A DNA stretch of 49,971 bases, from positions 1 through 49,971 of the forward strand of contig JALEPZ010000006.1 in assembly GCA_022767125.1 (NCBI GenBank). Direction: 5' to 3'. Numbering within the stretch: the stretch's first letter is position 1; every line of letters starts with the position of its first letter. The position numbers and the translations under genes are program-made. Positions 34,280-45,300 of the stretch are shown piece by piece. The notes below the pieces were generated by a model, which saw only the letters and a program-made list of their open reading frames with translations, did no database searches and had not been told where the DNA came from. The stretch is from Phocaeicola plebeius. GTDB taxonomy: Bacteria > Bacteroidota > Bacteroidia > Bacteroidales > Bacteroidaceae.

Positions 34280-35797
34280 TTATTTGGTTTCCGTTAACAA
34301 TTTCCATGCCTCGGGCAGTGCATACGAGATATCGCTGGCCGTCATGCTGATTGCCCCCATCCGATGGGCCGCCACGTCGCCCGCCAGTCCGTGGATGTAG
34401 ACCCCCAGCCGGCACGCCTCTTCGGCGGTATATCCCTGGGCCAGCAAGCCCAGCAGCACACCGGTCAGCACATCCCCGCTGCCGCCTGTCGCCATGCCCG
34501 GATTGCCCGTCGGATTGAAATAGCACTTTCCCTCGGGAGTAATCACCGTTGTCCATGCCCCCTTCAATACGATATAGCATTCCAGGTAGTCGGCCAGGTC
34601 CTTCGCCTTCGACAGCCGTTCGTAGCTGTTGCTGCAGCGTCCCACGATGCGTTCCAGCTCCTTCACATGCGGAGTCAGGATCACGTCCTTGGGCAGGTGG
34701 TTCAGGTGGTTGCGATGCGTGCTGAAGATATTCAGGGCGTCGGCGTCCAGCACCAGCGGCAGATAGCAGTCCTTCAGCTGGTCGATGGTGGCCAGGGCCG
34801 TATCCTCTTCCAGTCCGATGCCCGGACCGATGGCCAGGGCCTGATAGTTGTCCAGGTCCGCCGGCTCTACGAAGTAGCGTTCATGAATATCATCCTGCAC
34901 CATCGCCTCGGGCACCGCCGTCTGCAGGATGGCATGGTTGCAGACCGGCGCATGCACGGTCAGCAGTCCGATGCCCGACCGCAACGCCGCCTTGGCCGCC
35001 AGGATGGAAGCCCCGGCCATGCCATAGGAACCCGCTATCAGCAGTCCGTGGCCGAACATACCCTTGTGGGCGAAGCGGGGGCGCGGCTTGATCAGGGCCC
35101 TCACATCGGCCGCCTCGGTGATTTCATAGTCCGCCTCCACCTTTTCGATAAACTCCTTGCTGATGCCGATATCCAGCAACTTCCATTCGCCGATATTCTC
35201 CTGGTTCTCGGGGAAGAAGAACGAGAGCTTGGGCAGCTGGATGCTCAGGGTCAGGTCCGCCTTGATGATGTTGTTGCGGACATTATAGGAATTGTCCTCC
35301 CCCATCAGCCCCGAAGGCAAGTCGATCGACACCACCTTCGACTGGGACGCATTGATGTATTTCACCACCGAAGCAAACCCGCCGCTCAGCGGCTTGTTCA
35401 GCCCCGAGCCGAACAGTCCGTCGATGACCACGTCGCTCGAACCCAGCTTGGGAGGATCGAACGAGGAACTGACTTCATGATAGCCGGTAAAGCCACACTG
35501 CTGCAGGCGGTGAACGTTCGTCAGGCAATCGTCCGACAGCACCCCCGAAATGTTGAACAGGTAGACCACCACCTGGTAGCCCTTCTGGAACAGCATACGC
35601 GCCACGGCCACCGCATCCCCCCCGTTGTTGCCCGCGCCGGCAAAGACCACCATGCGGTAGGACTTGTCGAAACGGGCACAAATCTCGTCGGTAATCAAGG
35701 TAGCCGCTTTCTCCATCAGGTTAATGGACAATATCGAATCATGAGTGACGGTATATGCATCCGCCTCTTTCTGTTGCAAACAACTTAAAATCTTCAT
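34280..35797 (-). CDS. nnr: Bifunctional NAD(P)HX epimerase / ADP-dependent dehydratase
   Basis: 505 aa fusion. The N-terminal YjeF epimerase domain (about 1-210) contains VVFAGAGNNGGDAVAVARML and VIDGLFGSGL. The C-terminal ribokinase-like dehydratase (about 225-500) contains GPGIGLEEDTALA, LDADALN and the ADP-site motif GNPGMATGGSGDVLTG. It repairs hydrated NADH and NADPH. It is the first gene of a two-gene unit with the DUF4831 gene. Confidence 0.95.
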   Translation of the reverse strand: MKILSCLQQKEADAYTVTHDSILSINLMEKAATLITDEICARFDKSYRMVVFAGAGNNGGDAVAVARMLFQKGYQVVVYLFNISGVLSDDCLTNVHRLQQCGFTGYHEVSSSFDPPKLGSSDVVIDGLFGSGLNKPLSGGFASVVKYINASQSKVVSIDLPSGLMGEDNSYNVRNNIIKADLTLSIQLPKLSFFFPENQENIGEWKLLDIGISKEFIEKVEADYEITEAADVRALIKPRPRFAHKGMFGHGLLIAGSYGMAGASILAAKAALRSGIGLLTVHAPVCNHAILQTAVPEAMVQDDIHERYFVEPADLDNYQALAIGPGIGLEEDTALATIDQLKDCYLPLVLDADALNIFSTHRNHLNHLPKDVILTPHVKELERIVGRCSNSYERLSKAKDLADYLECYIVLKGAWTTVITPEGKCYFNPTGNPGMATGGSGDVLTGVLLGLLAQGYTAEEACRLGVYIHGLAGDVAAHRMGAISMTASDISYALPEAWKLLTETK

Positions 35798-35878
35798 TGT
35801 GTATCAATACTAATCTATTTGAGCCGTAAAAGTACGAAAAAACCGCGTATCCACCGCCCATTATTGGCAAATAATTTG

Positions 35879-35886
35879 TAGCTTTG
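35879..35886 (+). promoter_or_regulatory. -7 element (TAGCTTTG) for adk
   Basis: It is a perfect TAnnTTTG 45 bp before the adk start and the likely promoter of the adk-obgE-pgeF-B3/4 gene string. Confidence 0.5.
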
Positions 35887-35931
35887 CATGAATTTAGCAA
35901 TCGAGTAATAACATTATAAATAGAACCAAAT

Positions 35932-36501
35932 ATGTTGAACATTGTCATTTTCGGTGCGCCCGGTTCCGGCAAGGGGACCCAGAGCGCACGCATCGTAGAA
36001 AAATACGGATTGAACCACATCTCCACCGGCGACGTACTCCGTGCCGAAATCAAGAACGGAACCGAACTGGGCAAGACGGCCAAAGGCTACATCGACAACG
36101 GACAGCTCATCCCCGATGCGCTGATGATTGATATCCTGGCCAGCGTATTCGACAGCTTCAAGGACAGCAAGGGCGTCATCTTCGACGGTTTCCCCCGCAC
36201 CATCGCCCAGGCAGAAGCCCTGAAGGAAATGCTGAAAGAGCGCGGACAGGAAGTCTCCGTCATGCTCGACCTCGAAGTGCCCGAAGACGAACTGATGACC
36301 CGCCTCATCAAGCGCGGACAGGAGTCAGGACGTGCCGACGACAACGAAGAGACCATCAAGAAACGCCTCGTCGTCTACCACTCGCAGACGGCTCCCCTCA
36401 TCGACTGGTACAAGAACGACGGCAAGTACTGCCACATCCAGGGACTGGGCACCATGGAAGGCATCTTCGCCGACATCTGCGCCGCTATCGACAAGCTTTA
36501 A
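35932..36501 (+). CDS. adk: Adenylate kinase
   Basis: 189 aa, the short-LID form without zinc cysteines. The P-loop is GAPGSGKGTQSARI, the AMP-site motif FDGFPRTIAQAEAL and the LID arginines lie in RLIKRGQESGRADD. It interconverts ATP plus AMP with two ADP. It heads a same-strand cluster with obgE 15 bp downstream. Confidence 0.97.
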   Translation: MLNIVIFGAPGSGKGTQSARIVEKYGLNHISTGDVLRAEIKNGTELGKTAKGYIDNGQLIPDALMIDILASVFDSFKDSKGVIFDGFPRTIAQAEALKEMLKERGQEVSVMLDLEVPEDELMTRLIKRGQESGRADDNEETIKKRLVVYHSQTAPLIDWYKNDGKYCHIQGLGTMEGIFADICAAIDKL

Positions 36502-36516
36502 AGCACCTTATTGACT

Positions 36517-37716
36517 ATGGCTGAATCGAATTTTGTTGATTACGTGAAAATCTACTGCCGCTCCGGCAAAGGCGGACGCGGCTCGGTACATTTGCGCCGC
36601 GAGAAGTACATCCCCAATGGCGGTCCCGACGGAGGCGACGGAGGCAGAGGAGGCCATGTCATCCTGCGGGGCAACCGCAACTACTGGACCCTGCTGCACC
36701 TGAAGTACGACCGTCACGTATTCGCCGAACACGGCGGCAACGGCTCGAAGAACAAGAGCTTCGGAAAGGACGGTGCCGACAAGGTCATCGAAGTGCCCTG
36801 CGGCACCGTGGCCTACAACGCCGAAACCGGAGAATACGTCTGCGACATCACCGAACACGGACAGGAAGTCATCCTGCTCAAGGGAGGACGAGGCGGACTG
36901 GGCAACTGGCATTTCCGCTCCGCCACCCGCCAGGCACCGCGCTATGCGCAGCCCGGCGAGCCGATGCAGGAGATGATGGTCATCCTGGAGCTGAAGCTGC
37001 TGGCCGACGTAGGACTGGTGGGCTTCCCCAATGCGGGCAAGTCCACCCTGCTCTCTACCCTCTCGTCCGCCCGGCCCAAGATTGCCAACTATCCCTTCAC
37101 CACCCTGGAGCCCAACCTGGGCATCGTGTCCTACCGCGACGGCAAGTCGTTCGTCATGGCCGACATTCCCGGCATCATCGAAGGAGCCAGCGAAGGCAAG
37201 GGCCTGGGCCTGCGCTTCCTGCGCCACATCGAGCGCAACTCGCTGCTGCTCTTCATGGTACCCGGCGACACCGACGACATCCGCCGGGAGTACGACATCC
37301 TGCTCAACGAGCTGGCTACCTTCAACCCGGAGATGCTCGACAAGCAGCGGGTGCTGGCCATCACCAAATGCGACATGCTGGACCAGGAGCTGATGGACCT
37401 GCTGACGCCTACCCTGCCCGACGATGTGCCCCACGTGTTCATCTCGTCGGTGGCACAGACGGGCCTGCAGGAGCTGAAAGACCTGCTGTGGACGGAGCTG
37501 AACAAGGAAAGCAACCAGCTGGAGGGCCTGCGCCAGGAAGCCATCGTCCACCGCGCCAAAGATGTGTCGAAGCTCCAGCAAGAGCTGAAAGACATGGGCG
37601 AGGACGAAGACTTCAGCTATGAGTACGAGGAAGACGACGAAGACGACTTCGAGTACGAATACGAAGAAGAAGACTGGGACGAACCCGAGGAAGAAACGCA
37701 AACCCACCAGCCATGA
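36517..37716 (+). CDS. obgE: Obg/CgtA-family GTPase
   Basis: 399 aa from the ATG at 36517; the in-frame TTG at 36511 is less likely. The N-terminal Gly-rich Obg fold ([30 protein letters not shown]) is followed by the G domain with [20 protein letters not shown] and TKCD. The C-terminus is a very acidic tail of E, D and Y (about 365-395). It acts in large-subunit assembly and stress signalling. It overlaps pgeF by 4 bp. Confidence 0.97.
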   Translation: MAESNFVDYVKIYCRSGKGGRGSVHLRREKYIPNGGPDGGDGGRGGHVILRGNRNYWTLLHLKYDRHVFAEHGGNGSKNKSFGKDGADKVIEVPCGTVAYNAETGEYVCDITEHGQEVILLKGGRGGLGNWHFRSATRQAPRYAQPGEPMQEMMVILELKLLADVGLVGFPNAGKSTLLSTLSSARPKIANYPFTTLEPNLGIVSYRDGKSFVMADIPGIIEGASEGKGLGLRFLRHIERNSLLLFMVPGDTDDIRREYDILLNELATFNPEMLDKQRVLAITKCDMLDQELMDLLTPTLPDDVPHVFISSVAQTGLQELKDLLWTELNKESNQLEGLRQEAIVHRAKDVSKLQQELKDMGEDEDFSYEYEEDDEDDFEYEYEEEDWDEPEEETQTHQP

Positions 37717-38528
37717 GCGTATTCACACACGATAGAAGAATGTTGGAATACGATGTCAACTGCACGTATTCCGACATTTTTTGTTTCTCTACGACCCGTC
37801 ACGGCGGCCACAGTACCGGAGCATATGCCTCGTTCAACTGCAACTACTATTGTGGGGACAGCCGGGAGAACGTGCTTCGCAACCGTGAACTCCTGCTCCG
37901 GCTGCTTCCTGACGGTGGCTCCTGCCGCCTGATTATCCCTCACCAGACACACAACGACCACGTGCGCCTGATTGACGAGGCCTTTCTCCGCCTCCATCCC
38001 GACGAACAGGCGGCAGCCCTCGAAGGGGTGGACGCCCTGATCGGCCACGTGCCCGGCACCTGCCTCTGCATCTCCACGGCCGACTGCATTCCCGTCCTCT
38101 GCTACGACCCGCTCCGGCAGTGCATGGCTGCCATCCATGCCGGCTGGCGGGGAACCGTCTCCCGAATTGTCGCAAAAACGCTCCAGACCCTGCAATCCGT
38201 CTACGGCTCCCGACCGGAAGACCTGGTGGCCTGTATCGGGCCGGGCATCTCACAGGCCGCTTTCGAGGTGGGCGACGAAGTCTACGAAACTTTCCGTTCC
38301 AACGGATTCCCGATGGAACAACTTGCCAGCCGCACCGGCAAATGGCACATCGACCTGTGGGAGGCCAACCGCCTCCAGCTGCTCGAAGCCGGAGTCCCGG
38401 CCCGCCACATCGAGACAGCCGGCATCTGCACCTATCGCCAGACGGAAGATTTCTTCTCCGCCCGCCGCCTGGGCATCGGGTCCGGAAGAATCCTCAGCGG
38501 CATCTTGTTAAAACATCAGTTGGATTAA
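37713..38528 (+). CDS. pgeF: PgeF/YfiH (laccase-domain) family protein
   Basis: 271 aa. Zinc ligands of the family appear in [21 protein letters not shown] and [10 protein letters not shown], with [14 protein letters not shown] after them. Members act as purine nucleoside phosphorylase/adenosine deaminase or as peptidoglycan-editing hydrolase; which applies here cannot be told. ATGA coupling to obgE supports the listed start, though the ATG at 37740 (MLEYDVN) would also give a full domain. Confidence 0.92.
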   Translation: MSVFTHDRRMLEYDVNCTYSDIFCFSTTRHGGHSTGAYASFNCNYYCGDSRENVLRNRELLLRLLPDGGSCRLIIPHQTHNDHVRLIDEAFLRLHPDEQAAALEGVDALIGHVPGTCLCISTADCIPVLCYDPLRQCMAAIHAGWRGTVSRIVAKTLQTLQSVYGSRPEDLVACIGPGISQAAFEVGDEVYETFRSNGFPMEQLASRTGKWHIDLWEANRLQLLEAGVPARHIETAGICTYRQTEDFFSARRLGIGSGRILSGILLKHQLD

Positions 38529-38543
38529 AAACGTCAGTTGGAT
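38508..38543 (+). repeat. 18-bp near-perfect tandem repeat spanning the pgeF stop
   Basis: TTAAAACATCAGTTGGAT is followed at once by TTAAAAACGTCAGTTGGAT. The repeat contains the pgeF stop codon (38526-38528), and its second copy ends directly at the ATG of the next gene. Confidence 0.85.
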
Positions 38544-39221
38544 ATGGAAACCCAATCACTCACCCTCCGTGTCAGCGATGAGTTGCGGCAGGCATGGCCC
38601 CAGTTCCGGGGCGCCGCCGTCTTCGCCACGGTCAGGAACTCCTCCTACAATGCCGACCTCTGGCGGCGCATTGATGAATACACCGCCCTCTACCGGGCCC
38701 GTTACACCACCGATTCCATCAAGGAAATGCCGGCCATCCAGGCCACCCGCCAGGCCTACCGGCAATGCGGCAAAGACCCCAGCCGCTACCGTCCGTCGTC
38801 CGAAGCCCTGTGCCGGCGGCTGCTGCGCGGCATCCCGCTCTACCAGATCGATACGCTGGTCGACCTCATCAACCTGGCCTCCATCCACAGCGGCCACTCC
38901 ATCGGCGGCTTCGACCGCGACCGGATTCAGGGCGACACGCTCACCCTGGGCATCGGACGCGCCGGAGAGTCCTACGAAGGCATCGGCCGCGGACCGCTGA
39001 ACATCGAAGGAATGCCCGTCTACCGCGACAGCGCAGGGGGCATCGGCACGCCCACCAGCGACCACGAGCGGACCAAACTCACCCTGGGCACGACCCACCT
39101 GCTCGCCATCATGAACAGCTACAGCGGCCCCGAAGGGCTGGAAGAAAAGGTAGACTTCCTCGTCGGGCTGCTGGAAGAGTATGCCGAGGCCACCGATTTA
39201 CAACTTGTCTATTTCCACTAA
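38544..39221 (+). CDS. B3/B4 tRNA-binding-domain protein
   Basis: 225 aa resembling the B3/B4 domain of phenylalanyl-tRNA synthetase beta subunits (SIKEMPAIQATRQAYRQCGK, LVDLINLASIHSGHSIGGFD). Stand-alone versions may act in tRNA quality control, but that is not established for this one. The ATG at 38544 is chosen over a TTG two codons upstream. It follows pgeF by 15 bp. Confidence 0.88.
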   Translation: METQSLTLRVSDELRQAWPQFRGAAVFATVRNSSYNADLWRRIDEYTALYRARYTTDSIKEMPAIQATRQAYRQCGKDPSRYRPSSEALCRRLLRGIPLYQIDTLVDLINLASIHSGHSIGGFDRDRIQGDTLTLGIGRAGESYEGIGRGPLNIEGMPVYRDSAGGIGTPTSDHERTKLTLGTTHLLAIMNSYSGPEGLEEKVDFLVGLLEEYAEATDLQLVYFH

Positions 39222-39236
39222 TCAACACCCCTACCC

Positions 39237-39419
39237 ATGGATATTGAAAAAATTATGACCGAAGGCATTGTCTTCAAGGGCTGCAAGTCCAGCCACCAGA
39301 AAGAAAACAAGGTGAAGACAAAAGCCAAAAAGAAAAGTTTCGTCACCGGCGCCCACGGCTCCGGTTCGGCCAAGATGAAAGAAGAATACCGCCGGAAACG
39401 GGCCAACCGCCACAAATAA
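39237..39419 (+). CDS. Small basic hypothetical protein
   Basis: 60 aa, strongly basic, with Lys/Arg-rich stretches (KTKAKKKSF, YRRKRANRHK) and a single cysteine (FKGCKSSHQ). It lies 15 bp after the B3/4 gene on the same strand, with the synthase gene convergent 17 bp beyond. Its spacing and clean frame make it a probable real gene, possibly nucleic-acid binding, but I recognise no family. Confidence 0.55.
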   Translation: MDIEKIMTEGIVFKGCKSSHQKENKVKTKAKKKSFVTGAHGSGSAKMKEEYRRKRANRHK

Positions 39420-39436
39420 CCGCCCGTACGGCCATG

Positions 39437-40444
39437 CTACTCCTGCAGCGGGGCGGCAGGAAGCGCTGCCAGCAGCTCCTCCACCTGTCCCAGAATCGCC
39501 AGCAGATCGGCCACCGTCTCGGCACGGAGCATGGCGATGCGCGTTTCCCGGAAATGAGGGATGCCCTTGAACAGCGGCGAGGCAGCCAGATGACGGCGCA
39601 CGTGCAGAATGCCGCGCCGTTCGTCGAGCAGCGCCACGCTGTCCGCCACTTCCCGGCGGAGCACCTCCATCTTCCACTGCGGGGTGAGGTCCGTCAGCTC
39701 CTCCCCCGTCTGCAGGAAATGCTTCACCTCCTTGAAGATCCAGGGCCGTCCGAAACTGGCCCGGCCAATCATGATGCCGTCCACGCCGTAGCGGTCGAAA
39801 CACTCCTTGGCCCGCTGGGGCGAAGTGATGTCCCCGTTGCCGATGACCGGGATGCGCATCCGGGGATTCTGCTTCACCGCCCCGATCAGCGTCCAGTCGG
39901 CCTCCCCCGTGTACATCTGGGCCCGCGTGCGCCCGTGAATGGTCAGCGCCTCAATGCCGCAGTCCTGCAGCTGTTCCGCCAGCTCCACGATGATCTTATG
40001 GTCCGCATCCCATCCCAGGCGCGTCTTCACCGTCACCGGAATCTTCACCGCCTCCACTACCGCACGGGTAATCTCCAGCATCTTCGGCACATTCTGCAGC
40101 AGTCCCGAGCCGGCTCCCTTTCCCGCCACCCGCTTCACCGGGCAGCCGAAGTTCAAGTCCAGGATATCCGGCTTTGCGGCTTCCACGATACGGGCCGCCT
40201 CCACCATCGTCTCCGTGTCCTTCCCGTAAATCTGGATGGCGACCGGGCGCTCCTGCTCGCTGATGTTCAGTTTCAGCATCGTCTTGCCCACCGAACGGAT
40301 CAGCGCATCGCTCGATACAAATTCGGTATATACCATGTCGGCTCCAAATTCCTTGCACATCAGCCGGAAAGCCGGATCGGTCACGTCCTCCATAGGGGCC
40401 AGCATCACCGGCTGTTCCCCCAAATCAATGTTCCTTATCTTCAT
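39437..40444 (-). CDS. tRNA-dihydrouridine synthase (DusB-like)
   Basis: 335 aa FMN-dependent TIM barrel. The catalytic cysteine lies in LDLNFGCPVKRVAGKGAG, with MLAPMEDVTDPAFR at the N-terminus and ALTIHGRTRAQMYTG and PVIGNGDI downstream. It reduces uridine to dihydrouridine in tRNA D-loops. The subgroup assignment is by general resemblance only. A -7 element lies 20 bp upstream. Confidence 0.94.
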   Translation of the reverse strand: MKIRNIDLGEQPVMLAPMEDVTDPAFRLMCKEFGADMVYTEFVSSDALIRSVGKTMLKLNISEQERPVAIQIYGKDTETMVEAARIVEAAKPDILDLNFGCPVKRVAGKGAGSGLLQNVPKMLEITRAVVEAVKIPVTVKTRLGWDADHKIIVELAEQLQDCGIEALTIHGRTRAQMYTGEADWTLIGAVKQNPRMRIPVIGNGDITSPQRAKECFDRYGVDGIMIGRASFGRPWIFKEVKHFLQTGEELTDLTPQWKMEVLRREVADSVALLDERRGILHVRRHLAASPLFKGIPHFRETRIAMLRAETVADLLAILGQVEELLAALPAAPLQE

Positions 40445-40463
40445 GTTCTTGCTGTTGAGTGTG

Positions 40464-40471
40464 CAAAGATA
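40464..40471 (-). promoter_or_regulatory. -7 element (TATCTTTG) for the dus gene
   Basis: The minus-strand match to TAnnTTTG starts 20 bp upstream of the ATG. No convincing -33. Confidence 0.5.
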
Positions 40472-40812
40472 GTGAAAAGACCATCAATCGCCGGACGAGT
40501 CCTAAAAAAAAAGAGCGGCCATCCTGCCATTTTTCCTGTCGTTCTATCCGGATACATTGGAGGTTGGGGAGGCCTATTTCGCCCCACATTCTGGATAAAG
40601 CATATCTCCCTCTTGCGATGACAAGAATAGTAGCAGGGCCAATGAAGACAGCTTCATTGCCGATAAGGTTATAACAAAGAAGAGGGCGCGTCAGAATTCA
40701 AGAATCAGTGCATCTGTCTGATGAACCTTCCTTCTTCTGACACTCCCTCTTCTGGAGGAATGGGCTGCGCACAGAAATCTCCTGCGACAAACAGCCCTCT
40801 GTGTTCAGCCGA
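40472..40812. other. Gap with nested inverted repeats downstream of second susD
   Basis: No gene is seen here. AGAGGG-x-G-x-GTCAGAA (40681-40696) pairs with TTCTGAC-x-C-x-CCCTCT (40735-40750). GGGCTG (40762-40767) pairs with CAGCCC (40792-40797), and CCCTCT recurs at 40795-40800. These probably terminate the minus-strand SusC/SusD transcript. Confidence 0.55.
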
Positions 40813-42366
40813 TCAATCCCAACCCGGATTCTGAGTCAGCACACCCTTCGACAGGTCGATTTCCTGCAAGGGGATGGCCCACAGGTAGTCGCGGCCCGGG
40901 TTGAAGTTGCGGGTCTCGATGTGGATCTTCTCGCCCTGTGCGTTCACGCCATAGACGGGCTTCTTGACATCCTGCTCCGTGGTGCGGTAGCTGCGGGTGT
41001 CGAAGAGGTGGATGCCTTCGAAGGCAAGCTCCAGTCGGCGTTCCAGGCGGATGGCGTCGCGCATCTGGTCCTTTGTCAGTCCTTCGGGGAGAGCCGGCAG
41101 ATCGACGCTCGGACGCTGGCGAACCTGGTTCACAGCTTTATAGACCTCTTGGTCAGGACCCTGCATTTCGTTGCGGGCTTCGGCATAGGTCAGCAGCACT
41201 TCGGCGTAGCGGAGGTAGATGAAGTTGATCCAGCCGTACTCGTTGTTGCCGATGTTCTCCTCGTTGATGTACTTGCGCATGGAGTAGCCGGTGCGGGTAT
41301 GGCTGCCGTCGCCCATGCGGGAGATTTCGTACACACCGCCAGCGAAGGGCACTCCGTTCCACAGCACGGAGAAGGCCAGACGCGGGTCACGGTTCTCGAA
41401 CGGATGCTGCGGGTCGTACAGCGGAGACTCGCTGATCGACTTTCCGTCGATGCAAGGATAGGAGTCAATCAGGTCCTGGGAGGGGGACAGTGCTTCCCAG
41501 CCACTCATCATGACCGGCGAGAAGAACTGGTCGATCCAGCTGCCTTCGTAGCCGTTCTTGGCATATTCCAGGAACTCACGGGCAAACAGGATTTCGTGGC
41601 TCGACTCTCCGGCAATCTGGAACAGGTCACCGTAGTGGTCGTGCAGACCGAAGGTTCCCATCTCCATCACTTTCCTGGCTGCCTCCTCCGCCACGTCATA
41701 CTTGTGGGCATAGAGGGCCAGACGTGCCTTCAGCGCGTAGCAGGCGCCGGCGCTCGGTTTGCCGCGGTCGGCGGCGGAGCGGATGTTCGGCAGCTTCTTG
41801 GCGGCATCGTCCAGCAGCCTGACGATGTAGTTATAGGTCTCCTCGTCCGTGCTGCGGGCGGGCAGGTCCTCGTTCAGGGCCAGCTCATGGTCAACGATGG
41901 AGGCTCCTCCCATGTACTTCAGGATGTTGTGGTAGGCGAAGGCCTCCAGGAACTGCACCTCGCCCGTCAGCCGTGCCTTGTACGTCTCGTCCATGGGCAC
42001 GTCACCGATGTGGGCGTAGAACACCTGGCAGCGGCGGATGGTCTCATAAGCGGCTGTCCACAACTGCAGGAAGTGGCTGTTGCTGGATGTGGCCGTTCCT
42101 GCCGACAGGGCACCCTGGGCGGCGGTCACATGCACCGGGATGGCGTTGTCCGTATAGCAGTCGGTCATGATGGTATGGTTCTCCGGCTCGATGAGGTAGA
42201 GGTAAATACTGGTCGCGAACTTTTCGGCATCCTCCGCGTTCTGCCAGAAAGAGGTGTCAGACAACTGGTCGGACGGATTGCGGTCCAGGAAGCTGTCGTT
42301 GCACGAGGTCATGCTCCATGAGCCGGCCAGCACCAATCCTCCCACAAGAAAATATTTCAATTTCAT
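40813..42366 (-). CDS. SusD-like lipoprotein (second pair)
   Basis: 517 aa with lipobox SMTSC after a short leader (MKLKYFLVGGLVLAGSW). SusD-family features include SFLDRNPSDQLSDTSFW, IYLRYAEVLLTYAEARNE, VNQVRQRPSVDLPAL, RLERRLELAFEGIHLFDTR and the C-terminal YLWAIPLQEIDL. It should bind a glycan at the cell surface with the SusC encoded 14 bp upstream. No sulfatase, hydrolase or regulator gene is next to the pair, so its substrate is unknown. Confidence 0.96.
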   Translation of the reverse strand: MKLKYFLVGGLVLAGSWSMTSCNDSFLDRNPSDQLSDTSFWQNAEDAEKFATSIYLYLIEPENHTIMTDCYTDNAIPVHVTAAQGALSAGTATSSNSHFLQLWTAAYETIRRCQVFYAHIGDVPMDETYKARLTGEVQFLEAFAYHNILKYMGGASIVDHELALNEDLPARSTDEETYNYIVRLLDDAAKKLPNIRSAADRGKPSAGACYALKARLALYAHKYDVAEEAARKVMEMGTFGLHDHYGDLFQIAGESSHEILFAREFLEYAKNGYEGSWIDQFFSPVMMSGWEALSPSQDLIDSYPCIDGKSISESPLYDPQHPFENRDPRLAFSVLWNGVPFAGGVYEISRMGDGSHTRTGYSMRKYINEENIGNNEYGWINFIYLRYAEVLLTYAEARNEMQGPDQEVYKAVNQVRQRPSVDLPALPEGLTKDQMRDAIRLERRLELAFEGIHLFDTRSYRTTEQDVKKPVYGVNAQGEKIHIETRNFNPGRDYLWAIPLQEIDLSKGVLTQNPGWD

Positions 42367-42380
42367 AGTCTTTTCGTTTT

Positions 42381-45300
42381 TTAGAATGTTACATTAACTC
42401 CGAAGGAATAGCTCTTCGTGAGCGGATAGTAGGAACCGTTACCGGCTTCGGGGTCCACGCCGTCAAAGCCTGTGATGGTAAAGAGGTTGTCGATGCTGCT
42501 GTAGAAACGCAGACGGCTCACACCGAACTTGGCGGTCCACTGGGCGGGCAGGGTGTAGCCCACCTGCAGGTTGCGCAGCTTGGCGTAGGAGGCGTCCTGT
42601 ACCCAGAAGCTGGAGGTGATGCGGTTGCGCGAGTCACTCATCGACAGGCGCGGGTAAGTGGCGTTCGGGTTGTTCGGTGTCCAGCGGTTCAGCTGCATTT
42701 CGTTCACCTTACCGCCGTTGTAGAAGGCGTAGCGGATTTCGGATACCGGCATTCCCTTCACGTCGGCCGCCCCCTGCAGCAACGCGCTCAGGTCGATGCC
42801 CTTGTACTGTACGGAGAGGTTCAGGCCGAAGTTGACTTTCGGGAAGTAGGAACCCAGCACCTGACGGTCGCGGCTGTCCACCACGTTGTCGCCGTTCAGG
42901 TCGCGGTATTTCAGGTCGCCCGGTACGGGTGTGCCGGTGGTCTGCTTCGGATGGCTGTCTATTTCCTGCTGGCTCTGGAAGATGCCGTCGCACACGTAGC
43001 CATAGTAGGTCCACAGGGGGTCGCCTACCGACTGTCCCGGGGTGTCGCCGCCCTTGAGGTCGAGGATCTTCGTGCTGACGTAGCTGAAGTTGGCGCCGAT
43101 GTTGTAGCTCCAGTCGCCTACCTTATTATTATGTCCTAACTGAAGTTCGATACCTGTGTTGCGCACCTTACCGGCGTTCTGCATCGGTGCCGATACACCC
43201 AGCATATAGGGAACGGGGAGTTGCAGCAGGATGTCGCGAGTCTCTTTGTGGAACCAGTCCAGTCCCAGGGTCAGGCGATTGCCGAAGAACGCCGCGTCCA
43301 CACCCACGTTCCACTGGCCGGTCTTTTCCCACGTGATGGCTTGGTTGGCCATGACGGAGCTGATGCAGATGCCCGGGTACAGGGTGCCGTTGAAGTTGTA
43401 GTCGTAGCCGAACTCATAGGTGGTCTGGTACGGGTAGTAGGTGGAGTAGCCGCTGGTATCTACGGTCTCCTGGTTACCCAGCAGACCCCACGAGGCGCGG
43501 AGCTTCAGGTTGTCCACCCAGTCCACCTTGAAGAAGTCTTCCTGGGAGATACGCCATCCCACAGAGAACGAGGGGAACGCGCCGAAGCGCTTGTTCTTCG
43601 GGAAGCGCGACGTACCGTCGTAACGCAGGTTGGCCTCGAACAGGTAGCGGTCGTCGAACGAATAGTTCACACGTCCGAACACCGAGCGCAAGGCATATTC
43701 GGTCTGCGTGCCGTAGGTGGTCTGTCCGGTCACCTCGCCGGCATTGATCTGGTCGAGCGTGTTCGAGTTGGGCAGGTTCTTACGGTAAGCCTGGAGGTAG
43801 CGGTACTGGTTGTAAATCTGCGAGTAACCCAGCAGAGCGCCCACCGTGTGCTTGCCGAAGGTCTTGTTGTAGTCCAGGTAAGCCTGCAGGTTGAGCTCAA
43901 TCTTCTTGGTGTCGTATTCCGTCACCGAGTTGGTGCTGGTCTTGACCGGGGTGTCAGAGCCGGCTCTGTAGTACTTCACGGTGTTCACGTGAGTGGGGTT
44001 GTCGGTCAGGCCGAAGGTGGTGGCGGCGATACCGCGCAGCTTCAGTCCGTCCACGATGTCCAGTTCCATGCCCACATTGCCCTGGAAGTTGCTGTCGATG
44101 GACTTGCTGATGCCTCCGTCGCGGGCGGCGGCCACTGAGTTGTGCTCGTTCTTGAACAGGGTCCAGTTGCCGTTGGTCAGCTGGATGGGAGTCACCGGGG
44201 TCTCACGGTAAGCGTAGTGGATGAGGTTGCTCACGCCTTCGGCCGGGGAGGTGCGGTTGCTGCGGTAAACGGCCATGTTGGTGGTCAGCTTCAGCCGCTT
44301 ATTGATTTTCGCATCGAGGTTGACACGGGCGCTGAACTTGTTGTAGTTGGTGTTCGGAATCAGACCGTCCTTGTCGTGGTAGCCGAAAGCGACGGAGTAG
44401 GTCACCTTCTCGCCGCCCCCCTTGATGCTCAGGTGATGGTTGTTGAACACTCCGTTCTCGCTCAGCAGCGCGCCCAGCCAGTCGGAGTTGGCGTAGTTGT
44501 CGGGGTCGGATCCGTCCTGGAACTTCTTCAGGGCAGCGTCGTCGTAAGGAGCGGCCAGACCGTCGTTCTGGTAAGCCTCGTTCATCAGCAAGGCATAGTT
44601 GTAGGAGTCGAGGTACTTGGGCAGACGGGCAGCACTCTGCCAGCCCACATAGCCGTCATACGAAACAATGGCACGGCCTTTGGCCCCCTTCTTGGTCGTA
44701 ATCAGGATAACACCGTTGGCAGCACGCACACCGTAGATGGCGGAGGCGGCGGCATCCTTCAGGACCGAGATGTTCTCAATGTCGTTCGGATCGACGCTGC
44801 TCATGGTCGATTCCACGCCGTCGACAATGACCATCGCACTGGCATCACCCATCGTACCGATACCACGCACGCGCAGCACGCCGGCATCGGCACCCGGCTG
44901 GCCGGAATTCTGGATAATGGTGACACCCGGCATCTGGCCGGCCAGCATATTGGTCACATTCGAACTGGTGCGGTTCGCCAGCTTCTCCGCGCCCAGTGTA
45001 GCCACCGAACCTGTCAGGTTCACCTTCTTCTGTGTGCCGTAGCCCACCACCACAATTTCTTCAAGGGCTTCCGTGTCTTCCTTGATGACAATCTGATAGT
45101 CGAAAGCAGCGCCGACCGTCACCACCTGATTGCGGAAACCAATATAGGAGACGATGATTTTCGCTCCTGCGGGCACTTTCAATTCAAACTTACCGTTCAC
45201 ATCGGTAATCGTACCATTGGTGGTACCGGCCTGTAGCACATTGGCTCCGATGATGGGAGTCCCAGCCGCATCCACCACCGTACCTGTAATTTGCTTCGCA

